From assembly GCA_963812505.1 (NCBI GenBank), contig CAWEVM010000014.1:62001-126000 (forward strand): 64,000 bases of DNA. Direction: 5' to 3'. Within the stretch, counting starts at the first letter, position 1; each line of letters begins with the position of its first letter. Positions 27,713 through 36,708 of the stretch are shown piece after piece. The notes under the pieces were generated by a model. That model saw only the letters and a list, made by a program, of their open reading frames with translations. It did not search any database and was not told where the DNA came from. The position numbers were made by a program, and so were the translations under genes. The DNA is from JAMXLO01 sp963812505. GTDB taxonomy: Bacteria > Pseudomonadota > Alphaproteobacteria > Acetobacterales > Acetobacteraceae.

Positions 27713-27812
27713 CTGGGTGCCTCCTTAGCGCGTGCGCTTCGCACTGCGCTTACCAGCCTGTGTGCTTTGGCCGCAACCGTCTCCGCCAGCGGGCGTCGTT
27801 GGGGCCAAGGGT

Positions 27813-28697
27813 TCAGTTCCACGACGCGTGGCCGCCGATCAGCGCCAGACCACGCGCGGCCGCCTCGCCATCGTGCCGCTCGGGAAACCCACCCTGCGCC
27901 GAGATGGCCCGCGCATAAAGTAGCGTGAGCTCGGGCGTGCCGATCACGTGCACCACCTCGCCTTGCCGACGACCCAGTGCCGCGCGGACCTCATGGCCTA
28001 CCAGTATGCCGGAGAGGTAGGCAGGAGCCTCGGTTTCAGCGAGGCTTCCCGCGAGTGCCAGCGAGCGGGCGCCGAAGATGTGGTGCAGCAGGCCGCCGGG
28101 CTCGCCTGACCGTCGCACGCCGGCATCGAATGGCGCGCCATCCGCGGGCCCGTCGCGCATCATGCGCCCAAGGATCGTGTGCCCGCGCAGCGCGGCAAAC
28201 GCCTCGCCGGTCATGTGCGTGGTAAAGCTGATGATCCGGCCGCCCTCGACCCGCACCCATTTCGAATGTGTCCCAGGTACACACGCGAGCCCGCTGCCGC
28301 CCATCGCCGCCAGCACACCGAACACCTGTGTCTCTTCGCCGCGCATCACTTCGGCGACACCCGCCTCGTCGGTCGCGGACAGACCTGGCACTATCTTCAC
28401 TTGGCCCCAATCGAACTCGATCTCCACCAGGCCGGCCGCAACCTCTGGGGCGCTCGCTGGGCAAGGCAGATACGGGGTCTCCTTCCAACCCTGGCGGCTG
28501 CCGATCATGCCGGACAGCAGCACGTGGTTCTCGCCGGCAGCCAGCCAAGGACCGATCTCGTCGCGCAGAGTGTCTGCGTAGCGACTATCCGGCACGTTGA
28601 GAACCCCGCGCAGCGCGGTGCGCCGGTCGCGGATGCCGCCATCACGCGCGATGCGGAAGGCGCGGAAGCTGGTGGTGCCCCAGTCAACGCCAATCAT
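27813..28697 (-). CDS. dgoK: 2-dehydro-3-deoxygalactonokinase
   Basis: 294 residues. DgoK phosphorylates 2-keto-3-deoxygalactonate in D-galactonate breakdown. MIGVDWGTTSFRAFRI is the phosphate 1 motif of the sugar-kinase/actin fold. LLSGMIGSRQGWKETPYLPCP, ACVPGTHSKWV and GRIISFTTHMTGE are conserved DgoK blocks. It usually sits beside the aldolase DgoA and a galactonate dehydratase, neither of which is seen here; it lies 12 bases downstream of putA. Substrate assignment rests on family resemblance only. Confidence 0.9.
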   Translation of the reverse strand: MIGVDWGTTSFRAFRIARDGGIRDRRTALRGVLNVPDSRYADTLRDEIGPWLAAGENHVLLSGMIGSRQGWKETPYLPCPASAPEVAAGLVEIEFDWGQVKIVPGLSATDEAGVAEVMRGEETQVFGVLAAMGGSGLACVPGTHSKWVRVEGGRIISFTTHMTGEAFAALRGHTILGRMMRDGPADGAPFDAGVRRSGEPGGLLHHIFGARSLALAGSLAETEAPAYLSGILVGHEVRAALGRRQGEVVHVIGTPELTLLYARAISAQGGFPERHDGEAAARGLALIGGHASWN

Positions 28698-28709
28698 CGA
28701 CCAATCCCC

Positions 28710-31700
28710 CTATGCTTCGTCCGACGCGAGCAATGCTGCATTGCCGCCTGCCGCTGCCGTGTTGATTGATACGACGCGCTCCTCGGCAAATCGATACAGC
28801 GTGATCGGACTGCCGGCCTTCGGCCCGGTGCCGGACAGGCCGCGTCCGCCGAACGGCTGCACGCCTACCACGGCGCCGATCTGGTTGCGGTTGACATAGG
28901 TATTGCCAATGCGCAGTCGCTCCGCAATGAGCCGCTGAGTCGTCTCGATGCGGCTGTGGACGCCAAGCGTCAGGCCAAACCTCATTGCGTCGATTGCAGC
29001 CAGCAACTCGTCCAGCCGATCCGCGGCATAGCGGACGACACACAGAACCGGTCCGAAGATCTCGGCCTTCAGCTCGCTTGCCTCCGCAAGCAGGTAGGCG
29101 CGCGGCGCAAAGAAGCTGCCATGCTCGGTGCCGGGAGGGAGCGGCAGCGCGAACAACTGGGTGCCCGACTGTGCGGCAGCGCGTTCCAGCGATGCGCTTG
29201 CTTCCTTGTCGATGACCGGACCGACGTCGGTGGCGGGGTCCATCGGGTCGCCGATCAGCAACGTCTCGGCGGCCCCACGCAGCATACGCAGCAGTCGCTC
29301 GGCAATATCGTCCTGCACGCACAGCAACCGCAGCGCCGAGCAGCGCTGGCCAGCGGAACCGAACGCACTGTTCAGCACGTCAGTGACGACCTGCTCGGGC
29401 AGCGCCGAGCTGTCGACGATCATCGCGTTGATGCCACCGGTCTCCGCAATGAGCGGCACGATCGGCCCTGATCGCGCCGCAAGCGATCGCGCGATGGTCT
29501 GTGCGGTCTCTGTGCCCCCGGTGAACGCGACCCCCGCTACGCGCGCATCGTTCACCAGCGTCTGGCCGATCGTCCCATCGCCCGGCAGCAACGCCAGGGC
29601 CGACCGAGGCACGCCCGCTTCGCGCAGCAGTGCGACGGCGCGAGCAGCGATCAGCGGCGTCTGCTCGGCCGGCTTCGCGGCCACCGCATTGCCTGCGGCG
29701 AGCGCGGCGGTGATCTGACCAGTGAAGATCGCCAGCGGAAAGTTCCATGGCGATATTGCGGCGAACACGCCGCGACCGCCCAGCGCCCAGGTATTCCGCT
29801 CGCCGGTAGGCCCGGCCAGCTCGCGGGGCGCAGCAAAGTCGCGTCTGGCATGCAGCGCATACCAACGGCAGTAGTCCGCCGCCTCGCGAATTTCCGCCAT
29901 GCCATCGGCCAATGTCTTTCCGGCCTCGCTCGCGAGCAGGAAAAGCAGTTCCTCGCGTGACGCCTCGATCAGCTCGGCGGCGCCGTCCAATACCGCGGCG
30001 CGATGCTCGCCGCCCGCCGCGTCCCAATCGCGCCAGCCGCGCGCGAGCACGCCAAGCTTCGCGTCGATTTCTGCCGGTCCGGCATCGTCGATCGCCCCCA
30101 CCAGGATGCGGCGGTCGGCGGGATTGCGAATTTCGCGCCAACCTGTCGTCGCTCGTTTTGCATGACGACGGACCGCGATGAGCAGGCCTGGTGCAATCGC
30201 ACGATCGGCAAGGTCAAATCCTGCTGAATTGGCGCGATCCGGATACAGATCGCGGGGCAGGGGAATCCGTGGATTGCGACTGGCACCGAGCGTGCGCACT
30301 CGCCCCACCGGATCGGCGACAATTGCATCCTCCGGCACGGACGGATCGACCAGGCGATGCACAAAGCTGGTGTTGGCGCCGTTCTCCAGCAGTCGCCGCA
30401 CCAGATAGGCAAGCAGGTCCTCGTGTGTACCGACAGGTGCATAGACACGCACAGGATATGTCGCAGCGTGATACAGCGCCTCGCCCATACCGTGCAGGCG
30501 TTGCATCTCGAAATCCTGATCTCCCGCGCACTCCAGAACATACGCCAGGCTGTGCGCGTTGTGTGTGGCGAATGCCGGATAGATCTCGTCGCGCCACTCC
30601 AGCATGCGTCGCGCGACGGCAAGCCAGCTCACATCGGTCGCGGCCTTGCGGGTGAACACTGGATAGTCAGGGTGGCCCTGTATCTGCGCCAGCTTGATCT
30701 CGCTGTCCCAGTAGGCACCCTTCACCAGCCGCGTCGGAATGCGGTGCTCCGTGCGCCGTCCTAGTGCGGCAACCCAATCGACCAGCGGCAGCGCGCGCTT
30801 CTGATAAGCCTGCACGGCAATTCCAAGTCCATCCCAACCGGCCAGCCGAGCGTCGGCCAGGACGGCAGCGAAGATGTCGAGGCTGATCTCGAGCCTGTCG
30901 GCCTCCTCGGCATCGATCGTAAGGCCGATGTTCGCGTCCTTCGCCGCGAGCGCCAAACCGGTCAGCGCGCCGATCAGCGCCGGCACGCAGCGCCCGGACT
31001 GCAAAGGCTCATAGCGTGGATGCAACGCGGACAGCTTCACCGAGATCCCCGGCCCTGCGATCGGTCCGCTTCCCGACGCGCTGCGGCCGATTGCGCCGAT
31101 CGCATGGAGATAGGCGAGCCGGTAGCGCTCCGCATCGGCGTGCGTCTTCGCGGCCTCACCCAACATGTCGAAGCTGTAGCGTAGCCGGCGGCCGGCGCGT
31201 GTCAGCGCCTCCTCGATCGTGCGTCCCATCACGAACTGTCGCGCTAACACCCGCATGCCGCGGCGCAGCGCCGTACGGATCACCGGCTCGCCGAGCCGTC
31301 TTACCATCCGTCCGATGGCCGCCTGAATGCCGCCTCGAGCATCATCCAGCGTGAGCACGCGACCAGTCAGCATGAACGCCCAGGCGGAGGCGTTCACCAC
31401 GATGCTGTCGGCCTGTCCGAGATGGCTCTGCCAATTGGCGGCAGCTATGCGATCGTCGATCAGCGCGTCCGCGGTCGCCGCGTCAGGAATCCGCAGCAAC
31501 GCCTCGGCGAGGCAGAGCAGTGCGACGCCTTCTGCCGTGCCGAGTCCGTATTCGGCCAGGAAATCTGTGACATCGGCACCGGGCCGATGCGCGGCGCGAG
31601 CGGTGCGAACCAGCGCGTGGGCGCGGGCATCGACGCGGGTGCCGATCTCCGCCGGCAACGTAGCGGCCGCCAGGAGAGGCGCCAGAACGTCAGGCTCCGG

Positions 31701-31742
31701 CGCGCGGTGCAGGCTGCGGATGCGGGTTCTGTCGTCCTGCAT
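28710..31742 (-). CDS. putA: Bifunctional proline dehydrogenase / P5C dehydrogenase PutA
   Basis: 1010 residues. The proline dehydrogenase half is a beta/alpha barrel (RLVKGAYWDSEIKLAQ and the FATHNAHSL region) using FAD. The aldehyde dehydrogenase half has AISPWNFPLAIFTGQITAAL, the catalytic cysteine in FGSAGQRCSALR (about residue 800) and EIFGPVLCVVRY, and ends with PFGGRGLSGTGPKAG. It oxidises proline to glutamate in two steps with channelling. The N terminus starts in an arm domain, with no ribbon-helix-helix DNA-binding domain, so this PutA is not its own repressor, and no putA regulator is adjacent. dgoK follows 12 bases later. Confidence 0.96.
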   Translation of the reverse strand: MQDDRTRIRSLHRAPEPDVLAPLLAAATLPAEIGTRVDARAHALVRTARAAHRPGADVTDFLAEYGLGTAEGVALLCLAEALLRIPDAATADALIDDRIAAANWQSHLGQADSIVVNASAWAFMLTGRVLTLDDARGGIQAAIGRMVRRLGEPVIRTALRRGMRVLARQFVMGRTIEEALTRAGRRLRYSFDMLGEAAKTHADAERYRLAYLHAIGAIGRSASGSGPIAGPGISVKLSALHPRYEPLQSGRCVPALIGALTGLALAAKDANIGLTIDAEEADRLEISLDIFAAVLADARLAGWDGLGIAVQAYQKRALPLVDWVAALGRRTEHRIPTRLVKGAYWDSEIKLAQIQGHPDYPVFTRKAATDVSWLAVARRMLEWRDEIYPAFATHNAHSLAYVLECAGDQDFEMQRLHGMGEALYHAATYPVRVYAPVGTHEDLLAYLVRRLLENGANTSFVHRLVDPSVPEDAIVADPVGRVRTLGASRNPRIPLPRDLYPDRANSAGFDLADRAIAPGLLIAVRRHAKRATTGWREIRNPADRRILVGAIDDAGPAEIDAKLGVLARGWRDWDAAGGEHRAAVLDGAAELIEASREELLFLLASEAGKTLADGMAEIREAADYCRWYALHARRDFAAPRELAGPTGERNTWALGGRGVFAAISPWNFPLAIFTGQITAALAAGNAVAAKPAEQTPLIAARAVALLREAGVPRSALALLPGDGTIGQTLVNDARVAGVAFTGGTETAQTIARSLAARSGPIVPLIAETGGINAMIVDSSALPEQVVTDVLNSAFGSAGQRCSALRLLCVQDDIAERLLRMLRGAAETLLIGDPMDPATDVGPVIDKEASASLERAAAQSGTQLFALPLPPGTEHGSFFAPRAYLLAEASELKAEIFGPVLCVVRYAADRLDELLAAIDAMRFGLTLGVHSRIETTQRLIAERLRIGNTYVNRNQIGAVVGVQPFGGRGLSGTGPKAGSPITLYRFAEERVVSINTAAAGGNAALLASDEA

Positions 31743-31786
31743 GGAAGAGCCAGGTCACCACGATGGCGCGCAGCGACGATAGCACT

Positions 31787-31854
31787 GTCACTGCGAGCAA
31801 AGCGAAGCATCTCCATCAAGCAGATGGCTGTCCCGCTTCCCTCTTCGCAGTGAC
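31787..31854. repeat. REP-like palindromic element between dihydropyrimidinase and putA
   Basis: Perfect 10-base inverted arms, GTCACTGCGA at 31787-31796 and its complement at 31845-31854, flank 48 bases that contain further partial complementarity. Interspersed palindromes beginning with a similar sequence are common in proteobacterial genomes. It fills most of the 115-base gap between the two minus-strand genes and could fold in the transcript. Confidence 0.7.
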
Positions 31855-31857
31855 CGG

Positions 31858-33303
31858 CTACGCGAACTGCGAGGCGTCGAAGCCGTTGGGCAATCCACCG
31901 GTCGGCTTGATCATGGCATATGGCGCACGCGGCAGGAACTTGCCCGTCCCAGGCTCCGCCTGCACCTTCCCGTCGCGCATCGCCACGCGCCCGCCCTTCA
32001 CGGTGGCGACCGGCCAGCCTATCACCTCGATCCCTTCATACGGCGTGTAATCGATCACATGCTGCATCAGCGCGTTGGTGATGGTGACGCGCTTGCCTGG
32101 GTCCCATAGCACCATATCGGCATCCGACCCCGGCGCGATCGTCCCCTTGCGTGGATACAGCCCGAACAGCTTCGCTGGATTCGTGGCAATCAGCCGCACA
32201 TAGGTATTGAGATCGATCCGCCCCTTCGCGACGCCCTCGCTGAACGCGAGCGGCAGCCGAGCGGCCAGCCCCGGCACGCCGTTCGGAATATCCGGGAAGG
32301 GCGCGTTGTTGCCGTGGATGCGCTTGCCCCGCTCGCCCTCGTAGCTGGCCCCGCTGTGGTCCGACGATATGATGTCAAGCGTGCCCCGCCTTATGTCACC
32401 CCACAGAGCCTCTCTGGAAACGGCATCGCGCGGGCTCGGGCTGCACATGAACTTGGCGCCCTCGAAACCCGGCCGATCCATGTCATCGGCGCCAAGCACG
32501 AAATACTGCGGGCAGGTCTCTGCCCAAACCTTCAGGCCGCGCGCCTGCGCCCGCGCGATCTCCTCTGCCACCTCGGAACACGACACGTGGAACACCTGGA
32601 TCGGCTGGTCCACCATCTCGGCGAGCGCGATCGCGCGATACGTCGCCTCGCGCTCCACCACCTTGGGCCGCGACCACGCATGATACTTCGGCGCGCTCCG
32701 GCCATCTGCCATCAGCGCGGCAGTGCGCCAGCGGATCGCCTCGTAGTTCTCGCAGTGCACCGTCACCAGCGCGCCGTTGCGTCGCGCCGCCGCCAGCACC
32801 CGGATATACTCGCGATCGTCCAGATGCGATGGCTCATAGGTGAGAAACACCTTCAGGCTGCGCACCCCCGAGGCAACCACCTCCGGGATTTCGTCGCGCA
32901 CCACGCTGTCGGAGGGATCGGTGATGATCTGATGGAAGCTATAGTCCACCATCGCCTGCTTCGCCCGCCAATGGTACTCGGCCAGCGTCTCGCGAATGCC
33001 ATGACCCTTGAACTGCGCGGCAAACGTGACAACGCTGGTGGTGCCGCCGGCCAGGCATGCGGTGCTGCCGGTGACGAAACTCTCCTCGTCCACACCGCCC
33101 GTCGGGCGCAGCTGCTCGATGTGGCAGTGCGTATCGACACCGCCCGGCATCACATAAAGCCCGCCGGCGTCCAGTGTGTCGGTGCCCTCCAGCTTGTCGC
33201 CAATCGCGGCAATGCGGCCATCGCGCACCCCCACGTCGGCGCGATACGTGTCGGCGGCCGTCACCACCGTGCCACCGCGGATCACCAGGTCATAGTCAGC
33301 CAT
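31858..33303 (-). CDS. hydA: Dihydropyrimidinase / hydantoinase family hydrolase
   Basis: 481 residues from the ATG at 33303 (MADYDLVIRGGTVVTAAD). Metal-site motifs are GGVDTHCHIE, the carboxylated-lysine region VRSLKVFLTYE, VTVHCEN and VFHVSCSE. The C-terminal DIISSDHSGASYE holds the last metal ligand Asp. The length and sequence match D-hydantoinases/dihydropyrimidinases, which open the ring of dihydrouracil or hydantoins. It is the last gene of a unit with another amidohydrolase and a NitT/TauT-type ABC transporter, pointing to uptake and breakdown of a pyrimidine or related nitrogen ring compound. Confidence 0.9.
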   Translation of the reverse strand: MADYDLVIRGGTVVTAADTYRADVGVRDGRIAAIGDKLEGTDTLDAGGLYVMPGGVDTHCHIEQLRPTGGVDEESFVTGSTACLAGGTTSVVTFAAQFKGHGIRETLAEYHWRAKQAMVDYSFHQIITDPSDSVVRDEIPEVVASGVRSLKVFLTYEPSHLDDREYIRVLAAARRNGALVTVHCENYEAIRWRTAALMADGRSAPKYHAWSRPKVVEREATYRAIALAEMVDQPIQVFHVSCSEVAEEIARAQARGLKVWAETCPQYFVLGADDMDRPGFEGAKFMCSPSPRDAVSREALWGDIRRGTLDIISSDHSGASYEGERGKRIHGNNAPFPDIPNGVPGLAARLPLAFSEGVAKGRIDLNTYVRLIATNPAKLFGLYPRKGTIAPGSDADMVLWDPGKRVTITNALMQHVIDYTPYEGIEVIGWPVATVKGGRVAMRDGKVQAEPGTGKFLPRAPYAMIKPTGGLPNGFDASQFA

Positions 33304-33316
33304 GCACTGCCTCCGG

Positions 33317-34855
33317 TCAGATGCGAGAACTCGGTCGGTAGAATGGCGCATGTGCGCTTGGGTCGAAATAGTTGGCGTAGAACGCCTTCACATGCGGCAG
33401 CAGCGCCTTCGACAACTTGCGTCGTTCCACCTCGTCATCTGCCAGCGCCTTGCTCAGATCGTCGTGCAGCGCGCGCAGCGCGCCATCGCGATCCACCTTG
33501 GTGAATTTGCCGTCGGCATAGATCACCTCGCCATCGCAGATCACGCTGCTCACGCCACTCGTCTTCGCGCGCTGCAGCACCGCGTCGAGCAGTGGTGTCT
33601 CCGTGTCGAGATACGGATAGCTCATTTGCCGCCAGTCGATCAGCACCATGTCAGCCGCGCGTCCAGGCTCGATCACGCCCAGCCGCTCACCGAATGCCGT
33701 GGTCTTGGCGCCACCCGACGTCGCCATGCGGAACACCTGCGCCGTTGTCGGCACATCGTCCGCCAAGCCCGGAACGCGATGCGCGCGCAGCACCATGCGC
33801 ATCTCCTGCAGCATGTCACGATCGTCGTTGATGCCCGCCTCGTCGAGGCCTATCGCGGTATTGATCCCTTTTGCCTCGAACACGTTCAGCGCCGCCACGC
33901 CCGAGCGCAGGCGGAAGTTCGACGAACAGTTGTGGCAGATGCAGGTGCCCGTTGCCGCCAGTTTGTCGATGTCCGCCTCGTTCAGCCAAACGCCATGGCC
34001 CAACGTCATCTGCGGTCCGAGCAGACCGAAGCGGTCGATGTAATCCACCGCGGTGCCGCCGCCGCGCCGATGCGCGTATTCCTTCTGGTACGCCGTCTCC
34101 ACCAGGTGCATGTGCAGCGGCACGTCGTATTTGCGCGAGGTCTCCGCCAGACGCGTAAGGGCCGCGTCCGAGCACCAATGCAGATTGGCCGGCGCCAACT
34201 GGATCTTCACGCGGCTCTTGTTCTGGTGCCGACCGTGCATGCCCTCGAACAGCGCGATGTAGTCGTCGAGCGAAAGCTGGAACCGGTCGTACCAGCGCTG
34301 CATTGGCCCGCGCAACTCGGGCGGCAGGCTGGCGACGAACGTCGCGTCGTCCTGATAAACAAGCCTGTTCTGGTCGCGCACCGCGAAGGAATACGACACC
34401 CGCATGCCGATATCCTCGTACGCGCGGATCACCTCGTCCGCGCGCTCATCCACCTCAGCCAGCTTGCCCGGCATCCAGCCGTGTATGTGCTGCACCGTCG
34501 TGATGCCCGACGCGATCATCTCGAACGCGGAGTACAGGGTGTCGAGATACATGTTCAGATTACGGGCGACCATGCGCGTGACGAACCACAACTCCAGCGG
34601 CATGTCCGGCGAACCGAGCTGAACGGGCGTCAGCCCGACATGGTGATGGCCGTTGATGAAGCCAGGCAGCAGGATCTCGTTGCCCATGCCGATCACCGGC
34701 ACGGTCGGATGTTTGCGCGACAGATCGGCGAAGGTGCCAACCGCAGTGATGGTCCCATCCTCCTGCAGTACGGCACCATCCACGAGCTCGTCCCAACTAT
34801 GACGATCGAGGGCACGGGTGATCATCGCGCGGCTGCGGATCAGTGATGCAGGCAT
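33317..34855 (-). CDS. Amidohydrolase of the TRZ/ATZ (aminohydrolase) family
   Basis: 512 residues. LPGFINGHHHVGLTP holds the metal-binding HxH; VPLHMHLVETAYQKEYAHR and LGHGVWLNEADIDKL supply further metal ligands and the general-acid region. The family includes cytosine deaminase-like, guanine deaminase and triazine hydrolases. The ATG at 34855 has AAGGAG upstream. It lies 13 bases before the dihydropyrimidinase gene, and its upstream neighbour is the ABC ATPase across the 97-base palindrome, so it probably deaminates or dechlorinates the ring compound imported by that transporter. Exact substrate unknown. Confidence 0.86.
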   Translation of the reverse strand: MPASLIRSRAMITRALDRHSWDELVDGAVLQEDGTITAVGTFADLSRKHPTVPVIGMGNEILLPGFINGHHHVGLTPVQLGSPDMPLELWFVTRMVARNLNMYLDTLYSAFEMIASGITTVQHIHGWMPGKLAEVDERADEVIRAYEDIGMRVSYSFAVRDQNRLVYQDDATFVASLPPELRGPMQRWYDRFQLSLDDYIALFEGMHGRHQNKSRVKIQLAPANLHWCSDAALTRLAETSRKYDVPLHMHLVETAYQKEYAHRRGGGTAVDYIDRFGLLGPQMTLGHGVWLNEADIDKLAATGTCICHNCSSNFRLRSGVAALNVFEAKGINTAIGLDEAGINDDRDMLQEMRMVLRAHRVPGLADDVPTTAQVFRMATSGGAKTTAFGERLGVIEPGRAADMVLIDWRQMSYPYLDTETPLLDAVLQRAKTSGVSSVICDGEVIYADGKFTKVDRDGALRALHDDLSKALADDEVERRKLSKALLPHVKAFYANYFDPSAHAPFYRPSSRI

Positions 34856-34876
34856 GCCGATCTATCTCCTTGGTTG

Positions 34877-34973
34877 GCGGCACCCCCTCCCCAACCCTCC
34901 CCCAGTAGGTGGGAGAGGGAGTATTGCGCCCCCTCTCTCGCGCAGCGGGGGAGGGTTGGGGAGGGGGTGCCGC
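34877..34973. repeat. Long perfect inverted repeat (27-base arms) between operon genes
   Basis: Arms at 34877-34903 and 34947-34973 are exact reverse complements over 27 bases and are made of C and G runs (CCCCCTCCCCAACCCTCCCCC on one arm). The 43-base middle has further partial pairing. It lies between the ATPase stop and the amidohydrolase start. Such GC-run palindromes are widespread in alphaproteobacteria; it could reduce or stabilise the downstream mRNA. A shorter relative occurs at 42298-42322. Confidence 0.9.
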
Positions 34974-34976
34974 AAT

Positions 34977-35801
34977 TCACTCCACCCCAATCGCCTCCTG
35001 CTCCGCGAACGCGCGATCCACCTCGTCCCGCAGCAGCCGCGTCAGTTCCCGTCGCAGTGCCTCCGCCTCGTGCGAGAACAAATCCCGCGGCCGCTTCAGG
35101 TCCACCGGTACGACCATCTTCACCCGGCCCGGACGCGCGGTGAACACCACCACCCGATCCGCCAGCGCAATCGCCTCCTCGATGTGATGCGTGACGAACA
35201 GCACCGACGCGCCCGACGCCTGCCACACGTCCAGCAGAAAGTCCTGCATCTTCGCCCGCGTCTGCACATCCAGCGCGGCGAACGGTTCGTCCATCAGCAA
35301 CACCTTCGGTCGCATCGCCAGCGCGCGTGCCACCGCGACCCGTTGCCGCATCCCACCCGACAGTTCATCCGGCCGCTTGTCCATCGCCTCGGACAATCCG
35401 ACGCGCGCCAGCGCACGCCGCGCCACCTCCTTGCGTTCGGCCACCGCCTCGCCACGCAACGACAACCCGAAGCTCACGTTCTGCCAGACCGAAAGCCACG
35501 GAAACAGTGACGTCTCCTGAAAGATAAGGCTGCGCTCGGGCGACGGCGTCTCCACCGGATCGCCGAACGACCAGATTCCGCCGGCGCTCACCGCTTCCAG
35601 TCCGGCGACCAGATAGAGCAGCGTCGACTTGCCGCAGCCCGACGGCCCAAGCAGCGCGATGAACTCGCCCGGCGCCACATCCAGCTCGAAGTCGCGCAGC
35701 GCCTCATGCGCGCGTGCCGTCCCCGCGGCCCACGTTTTGCCGACGCCACGGCACACCACGGCATCCTTCGACGAGAACGGCATGCTCGGCCTAAAGGCCA
35801 C
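34977..35801 (-). CDS. ABC transporter ATPase (NitT/TauT/SsuB type)
   Basis: 274 residues. Walker A is LLGPSGCGKSTLL, the Q loop is FQETSLFPW, the signature is LSGGMRQRVAVARAL, Walker B is VLLMDEPFAALD and the H loop is LFVTHHIEEAIAL. The start is a GTG at 35801 with GGGAGG six bases upstream, inside the end of the permease gene. It energises the import of a small anionic or ring compound with the permease and binding protein next to it. Confidence 0.93.
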   Translation of the reverse strand: MAFRPSMPFSSKDAVVCRGVGKTWAAGTARAHEALRDFELDVAPGEFIALLGPSGCGKSTLLYLVAGLEAVSAGGIWSFGDPVETPSPERSLIFQETSLFPWLSVWQNVSFGLSLRGEAVAERKEVARRALARVGLSEAMDKRPDELSGGMRQRVAVARALAMRPKVLLMDEPFAALDVQTRAKMQDFLLDVWQASGASVLFVTHHIEEAIALADRVVVFTARPGRVKMVVPVDLKRPRDLFSHEAEALRRELTRLLRDEVDRAFAEQEAIGVE

Positions 35802-36708
35802 TCATCACCTCCCGCGGCACCCAGTACAGCAATCGCCGCTGCACCTGGCGGAGCAGGAAATCGAAGCTAAAGCCCAACACACCGATCAGCCCGATGGTGA
35901 AGAACACCAGCGACGGGTTGAACGTGTTGCGCGCCAGCATGATCACCTGACCCAGGCCGTACCCCACGCCCGTCGCCTCGGCGATCAACACCACCATCCA
36001 GGCGCCGAACAGATTGAGCCGCAGCACCATGAACAGTCCCGGCAGGATCGCCGGGATCACCACGTGCGCGTAGATCTGCCGCTTGCTCGCTCCCATCGTG
36101 CGCGCGACGTTGATGAAGTTGCGGTTCACACTGTCGATCTGCGTGATGGTCGCCAGCACCATGTGAAAGAACAGTGCGACCACCACCATGAAGATCGCCG
36201 GCCCGTTGCCGATGCCGAACAGGAAGATCGCCACCGGCAGCCACGCAATAGGCGATACCGGGGCGAGCAGCGTGATCGTTGGCAGAGTCAGTTTCTCGAA
36301 CAAACGGAAATAGCGGATCGTCACGCCGGTGGAGATTGCCAAGGTGAATGCGATCACCAGTCCGGTCAGCACGCGCCCGGTCGACGACAGCACCGTATAG
36401 AACACCGCCATCGGGGGGCTCGGCCCGGAGCCGCCGACGCCGATCTGCCAACGGTTCACCGTGTTGAAGAACTTCGCCTGGTCGACGATGTTGCCGATGA
36501 ACACATGCGGTGGCGGCAGCAACTTCGGGTCGGACCAGCCGAGTGCCCAGCACGCCTCCCACAGTCCTGCGAACAGCCCGATCGACAGTGCGCCCCACAG
36601 AATGCGTGGTGCCACCTCGACGACCGCCGCGCGGACCCGTGCCAGCGGCACGGCGCCGAGAGGCGGCAGCGTTGCGTCAGGCAGCCGACTTGTACTTGAG
36701 CTTGCCAT
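35791..36708 (-). CDS. ABC transporter permease (NitT/TauT/SsuC type)
   Basis: 305 residues. About six membrane segments are spread from residue 35 to 285, with the EAA-type loop NVARTMGASKRQIYAHVVIPA about 200-222, where the ATPase docks. The middle has ISTGVTIRYFRLFEKLTLPT. It overlaps the ATPase start by 11 bases and begins within the last codons of the frameshifted binding-protein gene, so the three are one operon. The substrate depends on the binding protein and is not clear. Confidence 0.91.
   Translation of the reverse strand: MASSSTSRLPDATLPPLGAVPLARVRAAVVEVAPRILWGALSIGLFAGLWEACWALGWSDPKLLPPPHVFIGNIVDQAKFFNTVNRWQIGVGGSGPSPPMAVFYTVLSSTGRVLTGLVIAFTLAISTGVTIRYFRLFEKLTLPTITLLAPVSPIAWLPVAIFLFGIGNGPAIFMVVVALFFHMVLATITQIDSVNRNFINVARTMGASKRQIYAHVVIPAILPGLFMVLRLNLFGAWMVVLIAEATGVGYGLGQVIMLARNTFNPSLVFFTIGLIGVLGFSFDFLLRQVQRRLLYWVPREVMSGL

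Noticed and set aside
33302..34846. Plus-strand 514-codon open frame opposite the amidohydrolase
   Set aside because: It is the antisense of an obvious TRZ/ATZ-family gene, is His/Arg rich and has no family sequence; long antisense frames are common at this GC content.
36456..36676. Extension of the ABC binding protein frame into the permease gene
   Set aside because: It is the wrong frame after the break at about 36805; the true C terminus ends at 36677.
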